Of a stretch of 25,439 nucleotides of DNA, positions 21,925-25,439 are shown piece after piece; the stretch's first letter is position 1; the number at the start of each line of letters is the position of its first letter. Location of the stretch: contig URLO01000035.1 in NCBI GenBank assembly GCA_900548625.1, positions 1-25,439 on the forward strand, written 5' to 3'. Below the pieces are notes generated by a model that was not told the DNA's origin, searched no databases, and worked only from the letters and a program-made list of their open reading frames with translations. This DNA is from an uncultured Eubacteriales bacterium (GTDB taxonomy: Bacteria > Bacillota > Clostridia > Oscillospirales > Oscillospiraceae). The translations under genes and the position numbers were made by a program.

Positions 21925-23181
21925 TTACATCTTTTCCTTCAGCAGGAATTTTTCCGCCTCTGCGCTCCAAAGACCGTTGTGGCGCTTGGTGATCTCGTCG
22001 AGCGTTGCAAACATCGGGTCGGTCTCGCCGAGCTTTGCGAAGTCCGCGATCGCCACCAGCGGCATCTCGATCTGCGTGTAGATGAGCTTCTTGCCGCCGC
22101 GGATGTTCGGCAGGTTCAGCGTGGTGTCCACAACGGCGTCCAGACCGCCGATGTGCGTGACCATCGCGGCGGGGTTGATCTTACCGGAGGTCATCATTTC
22201 GATGGCTTCCTTCATATCGTCGGTGTTGCCGCCGGAGGTGCCGACCACATGGGTGTAAAGGTAGTGGACGTTGTACCAGTTGAACTCCGCCTTGAACTGG
22301 CTGTTCGTCGGGCCTGCGAAGAAGTTGAGGCAGCCGTCAAAGCCGAGGATGTCGCCGGCCTGCTCCACGACGGGCTTTACCGGTGCAAAGCAGATGACGT
22401 CGTCATAGCCGGTGCCGCCGGAGAGCTCGCGCAGGTATGCCGTGCCGCAGTCGGGCTTGGAGGTGTTGACGTAGTGCAGCTCAATGCCGAGCTCCTTCGC
22501 GTGCTCGACCGTGTAGATCGATGCGGCGCGCGCCAGACGCTCCTCGTCGATGTCGGTCACGACGAGCAGGCTCGGATGACGGTCACAGTGCAGGGCGTAG
22601 TCGATCGCGCCGAGACCCATCGGGCCGACGGAGGCCAGCAGTGCCATTTTGCCGCCGTCCACAATGCCCATCGAGTGCTCATAGGAGCCGGCCTTGGTAT
22701 GATACATGGCGTGGAACGTGCCGATGACGCAGCTCATCGGCTCTGCGAGCGAGCCGTAGAAATAGACGTCGGAGTTGTAGGGCAGCAGGCAGTCCATCAG
22801 AAGCGTCTCAATGGGGACGTTGCCGTACTGTGCATCGCCGCCGCAATAGGCATAGGAGTATCCGGGCGCCATCTGCGAGCCCTTGTAGAAGTGCGCGGGC
22901 TGAATGGCAAAGCCCTGACCGGCCTTGTACTTGTGCTTCCAGTTTTCGCCCACGGCGTTGATGACGCCGCAGAACTCATGACCGACGATGGTCGGGTTTT
23001 CCTCGACGTTGTCAGGTACGCGCTTGTGCTCGCCGCCTTCGACGGCGGCCTTGTAGGTGGACATGCAGATCGAGTCGGAAATGATCTTGATCTGAACATC
23101 ATCCGGGCCAACCTCGGGGAGATCGATCTCCTCGAGTCTCAGATCCATTTTGCCGTGGATACGGACAGCTTTCGTTTTCAT
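21925..23181 (-). CDS. Zinc-dependent dehydrogenase, L-sorbose-1-phosphate reductase-like
   Basis: The medium-chain dehydrogenase has 418 residues. Catalytic zinc ligands appear as C39 (SDSICMSTYKA) and H68-E69 (IVGHEFCGV). The four-cysteine structural zinc loop of classical alcohol dehydrogenases is absent. The nucleotide-binding motif is ALLASVGPMGLGAIDYAL, followed by an acidic TDIDEERL suited to NAD. The overall layout resembles SorE-like sugar-phosphate or polyol-phosphate dehydrogenases. GGAGA lies 7 nt before the ATG. It is the last gene of a unit with an FGGY kinase, an SDR and a PHP-domain protein, which fits interconversion of a phosphorylated sugar or polyol. Exact substrate unknown. 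Confidence 0.8.
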   Translation of the reverse strand: MKTKAVRIHGKMDLRLEEIDLPEVGPDDVQIKIISDSICMSTYKAAVEGGEHKRVPDNVEENPTIVGHEFCGVINAVGENWKHKYKAGQGFAIQPAHFYKGSQMAPGYSYAYCGGDAQYGNVPIETLLMDCLLPYNSDVYFYGSLAEPMSCVIGTFHAMYHTKAGSYEHSMGIVDGGKMALLASVGPMGLGAIDYALHCDRHPSLLVVTDIDEERLARAASIYTVEHAKELGIELHYVNTSKPDCGTAYLRELSGGTGYDDVICFAPVKPVVEQAGDILGFDGCLNFFAGPTNSQFKAEFNWYNVHYLYTHVVGTSGGNTDDMKEAIEMMTSGKINPAAMVTHIGGLDAVVDTTLNLPNIRGGKKLIYTQIEMPLVAIADFAKLGETDPMFATLDEITKRHNGLWSAEAEKFLLKEKM

Positions 23182-23196
23182 ATCGTTTCTCCTTAC

Positions 23197-24366
23197 TTAG
23201 CAGATGGGGCTTCCATCCTTTTCATGTTGGATCAGCTTCCATGTCGCGTCAATGAGATTGGAAAAAAGCGGGTTCTCCATCGCCCTGATCACGAACGACT
23301 GGCGCGGGGAGTTGATGTCCTCGCCAGAGACCTGAAACAGGCCGTTTTCCTCGCAGAGCCTGCGCAGACGCGCGAGCTGCTCCGGCGTGTTTCTTGTCGG
23401 CATGTAGGTCACGGCGCGGATGCCGCAGTCCTTGATGCAGGCGATGACGTCATCGAGATAGTCGTCCTCGAATTTCTGCGCCTTTTTATCGCCTGTGACG
23501 GAGGCGGTGACGTCACCGAGGTAGGCATAGCACAAAAGCGCATCGACGCGCGCACAGAGCGCCGCCACGTCGCGGACATTCGGGCATTCGTCTGTGGCGT
23601 TGATGTAGATCTTCGGCACAAACGCGCTTTTCAGAATGCCGAGCAGGTCGTACTCGTAGAACGGGTATGCGGTATCGAGCATCTGCACCGTCTGCTTTTC
23701 GCTGAGCCGCAGGCCGATCGAGCCGAGATAATCGACCATCGGCTGACCCTTTCCGGCCTTTTTGACCATCGCGATGGCAAGGGCGTACATGAGGTGGCGC
23801 TCGGTCACGCCGCCGTCCTCCCTGGCCTCGCTCAGCGGCAGAACGTCACGGTCGTAGTCCAGCTCGATGCCGCTCAGAAGGGCGTTGATCCTCGCGACCA
23901 TTTTGCGGTTGCGCACGCCGCGTGCGGCACGGTAGGGAGCAAAGAAGGCGTTGACCTCCTCGATGCGGTCGTGCGGCACAGACTGGATCGTCATATAGCT
24001 GACGCCGAGCTGGTCGGGATTGTTGGTGCGTTTTCCCTGCATCGCGGTGCCGTCCATGCTGGCGCGGCACTCCATGCCGACGGTGACCGGCATACCGATC
24101 AGCGCGGCGGCCTCAAGAAATTCACGCGCACCGGAGATCGAATCGTGGTCGATGATGCCGGCGGTGCAAAGTCCCTCCATTCGCGCGGCATAGACTGCCG
24201 CCGTCGGGGAATAGGGCGAGAAGGAATACGTTGTGTGGATGTGGTTGTTGATATACTGCGGCACCGCGGGCGGGAAACCGGCGGTCTTGACGAGCGCCTG
24301 GAGATTTGCAAGCCGTGCCTGCTTTGTCGGTGCGTTCAGCTTTTCAAGAATGGTAATATCGATCAT
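23197..24366 (-). CDS. PHP-domain metal-dependent hydrolase
   Basis: The protein has 389 residues. PHP metal-binding motifs are in order: H42-x-H44 (NNHIHTTYSFSPYSP), D73-H74-D75 (GIIDHDSI), E99 (VGMECR), and a C-terminal GEDIN stretch (FQVSGEDINSPRQSF). The domain usually carries phosphoesterase activity with two or three metal ions. GAGGG is placed about 7 nt before the ATG. It lies 59 bp after the SDR gene and 15 bp before the zinc dehydrogenase, inside the carbohydrate unit, so a phosphorylated sugar intermediate is the likely substrate. That is inference. Confidence 0.85.
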   Translation of the reverse strand: MIDITILEKLNAPTKQARLANLQALVKTAGFPPAVPQYINNHIHTTYSFSPYSPTAAVYAARMEGLCTAGIIDHDSISGAREFLEAAALIGMPVTVGMECRASMDGTAMQGKRTNNPDQLGVSYMTIQSVPHDRIEEVNAFFAPYRAARGVRNRKMVARINALLSGIELDYDRDVLPLSEAREDGGVTERHLMYALAIAMVKKAGKGQPMVDYLGSIGLRLSEKQTVQMLDTAYPFYEYDLLGILKSAFVPKIYINATDECPNVRDVAALCARVDALLCYAYLGDVTASVTGDKKAQKFEDDYLDDVIACIKDCGIRAVTYMPTRNTPEQLARLRRLCEENGLFQVSGEDINSPRQSFVIRAMENPLFSNLIDATWKLIQHEKDGSPIC

Positions 24367-24425
24367 GGTGTGCCCTCACATACAGGTGTTCGCGTTTGTG
24401 ACGAAGCGCCGCGCCGTGCGGCGGA

Positions 24426-25304
24426 TCAGTTCAGCATGACCTGACCGCCGGTGACGGGGATGGCCTGTCCGGTCTCATACTTCTGCTCGACGCAGTACAT
24501 GACCGCGCGCGCCACATCGACGGGCAGGCAGCCGCGGTTCATCGGCACCTTGGCCTCGTAGTAGCGGCGTACATCCTCGACAGTCTTTGCGCCGGGGACC
24601 TTGCCTGCCTCGAGATACTGCACGAACAGGCCGCGCACCGGGTCGGACCACAGCGGTCCGTCGAGGAAGTTGCCGGGGCAGACAGCGTTGACCTTGATGT
24701 TGTAGGCGCACAGCTCCAGCGCAAAGGACTGCGTCAGGCCGATGGCGCCGAATTTGGAGCCTGCGTAGGCGAAATTCTTGTTGGAGCCCTCCAGACCGGA
24801 CTTCGAGTTCAGCGTCACGATGTCGTAGTACGCCTCCGGGGCCGCCTCGTGCTGCGCCTGCATGATGATGGCGGCGTATTTTGCACAGAGGAAGTAGCCG
24901 GTGTAGTTGATGTTGGTGACAAATTCAAAGTCCTTCTTCTCGACCTGCGCGATCGGGCCGGAGCGCACGACGCCCGCGTTCGACAGCATCAGATCGAGGC
25001 CGCCGAACAGCTCAACGGTCTTGCCGACCATCGCCGCGACGCTCTCCTCGTCATAGACGTTGACTGCGATGGCGACGGCGCGCTCGCCGAACTCCTCTGC
25101 GACCTGCTTTGCCAGCGGCTCGTTCATGTCGGCGATCACGACGGTTGCGCCCTCGTTGTAAAGCTCCTGCGCGATGCCCTTGCCGAAGCCCTGCGCAGCG
25201 CCGGTCACGATGCAGATCTTGCCGGCCATTCTGCCCGCTCCGGCGGGGCGGTTGCGGACATTTTCCTTGGCGATCTCACACCATCTTGTCATATCTACAG
25301 ACAT
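24426..25304 (-). CDS. SDR-family oxidoreductase, sorbitol-6-phosphate dehydrogenase-like
   Basis: The protein has 292 residues, started at ATG 25304 with AAAGGAAATGA upstream; the longer frame overlaps the kinase gene. The Rossmann motif TGAAQGFG (34-41), NAG at 109-111 and the catalytic Ser167, Tyr180 and Lys184 (YAGSK) are all present. A roughly 25-residue N-terminal extension precedes the fold. An acidic IADMNEPL after beta-2 favours NAD over NADP. Similarity of layout to sorbitol-6-phosphate 2-dehydrogenases is inferred, supported by the kinase upstream and the SorE-like dehydrogenase downstream. Its start is 5 nt after the kinase stop, so it is probably translationally coupled. Confidence 0.85.
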   Translation of the reverse strand: MSVDMTRWCEIAKENVRNRPAGAGRMAGKICIVTGAAQGFGKGIAQELYNEGATVVIADMNEPLAKQVAEEFGERAVAIAVNVYDEESVAAMVGKTVELFGGLDLMLSNAGVVRSGPIAQVEKKDFEFVTNINYTGYFLCAKYAAIIMQAQHEAAPEAYYDIVTLNSKSGLEGSNKNFAYAGSKFGAIGLTQSFALELCAYNIKVNAVCPGNFLDGPLWSDPVRGLFVQYLEAGKVPGAKTVEDVRRYYEAKVPMNRGCLPVDVARAVMYCVEQKYETGQAIPVTGGQVMLN

Positions 25305-25308
25305 TTTC

Positions 25309-25439
25309 TCATTTCCTTTCCATATACGAGTGCATACGCTGGTATGCGTGCTCCCAGTCTGTCGTATGATGCGGGCTGTAGGTCTTGACGTCTGCCGACC
25401 GGCGGACCACATCACGCAGTTCGTTGATGTCATGGATGT
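25309..25439 (-). CDS. FGGY-family carbohydrate kinase, C-terminal fragment
   Basis: Only the last 42 codons are in the window, ending at TGA 25311-25309. The visible tail (DINELRDVVRRSADVKTYSPHHTTDWEHAYQRMHSYMERK) resembles the extreme C-terminus of FGGY sugar kinases, where a TYSP-like segment is followed by a helix with conserved Tyr. The gene runs off the window and would be the upstream partner of the SDR gene, 4 nt away. Without the catalytic domain the call is tentative. Confidence 0.5.
   Translation of the reverse strand, partial: IHDINELRDVVRRSADVKTYSPHHTTDWEHAYQRMHSYMERK

Noticed and set aside
21979..24444. An 821-residue open frame on the plus strand
   Set aside because: Antisense to the zinc dehydrogenase and PHP-domain genes, both of which have clear family motifs and ribosome binding sites. 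Its composition is typical of a shadow frame.

Overview
The window looks like a chromosomal segment of an anaerobic gut Clostridia member, most likely Oscillospiraceae-like. This is inferred from moderately high GC, Firmicutes-type AGGAGG ribosome binding sites, an SLH-anchored surface protein, a ferredoxin-thioredoxin reductase-like small protein next to thioredoxin, and Clostridium-type mobile-element debris (a small sigma factor, TnpV, a serine recombinase tail). No tRNA, rRNA or CRISPR array was seen.

Layout. 1-507 is the 3' end of an ECF transporter S component. 508-3900 is a scar of accessory DNA: two strong hairpins, a sigma-factor gene broken by one in-frame TAA and preceded by a hairpin that sequesters its ribosome binding site, the tail of a large serine recombinase, an AAA/DUF4143 ATPase with promoter repeats, an array of 42-bp-period repeats, and a SHOCT-domain membrane protein. 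4002-6310 (minus) is a 5-oxoproline unit: DUF969 and DUF979 transporter subunits plus pyroglutamyl peptidase. 6414-7307 holds a small membrane protein and a near-consensus plus-strand promoter with no gene behind it. 7308-10187 is an SLH surface protein. 10458-10963 is thioredoxin plus an FTR-like reductase. 11055-13459 is a divergent LysR/MATE pair. 13618-14976 is a membrane-anchored HtrA protease with phased TGAAC repeats upstream.

15130-16338 is a second mobile-element scar. It contains several hairpins, a sequence resembling a MOBQ-type origin of transfer with no relaxase, two small membrane proteins and a truncated TnpV. It abuts mntP (16316-16903). The mntP leader carries a consensus promoter, a yybP-ykoY (Mn2+) riboswitch and its terminator. 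A 158-bp near-palindromic MITE-like element sits between that terminator and the gene.

17361-25439 (minus) is a glycan-use region in two transcription units. The upstream unit is FGGY kinase (partial), SDR oxidoreductase, PHP-domain protein and zinc-dependent sorbose-phosphate-reductase-like dehydrogenase, ended by a strong terminator. The downstream unit has its own promoter and encodes CutC, a cytoplasmic GH29 alpha-L-fucosidase and a cytoplasmic transglutaminase-like protein, with overlapping or nearly touching genes. Together they suggest intracellular processing of fucosylated glycans or glycopeptides and conversion of a released sugar or polyol, but the substrate is not proven by sequence. 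The most notable items for follow-up are the orphan oriT-like site, the MITE inside the Mn-riboswitch leader, the exact 42-bp repeats, and the CutC/fucosidase/transglutaminase operon.
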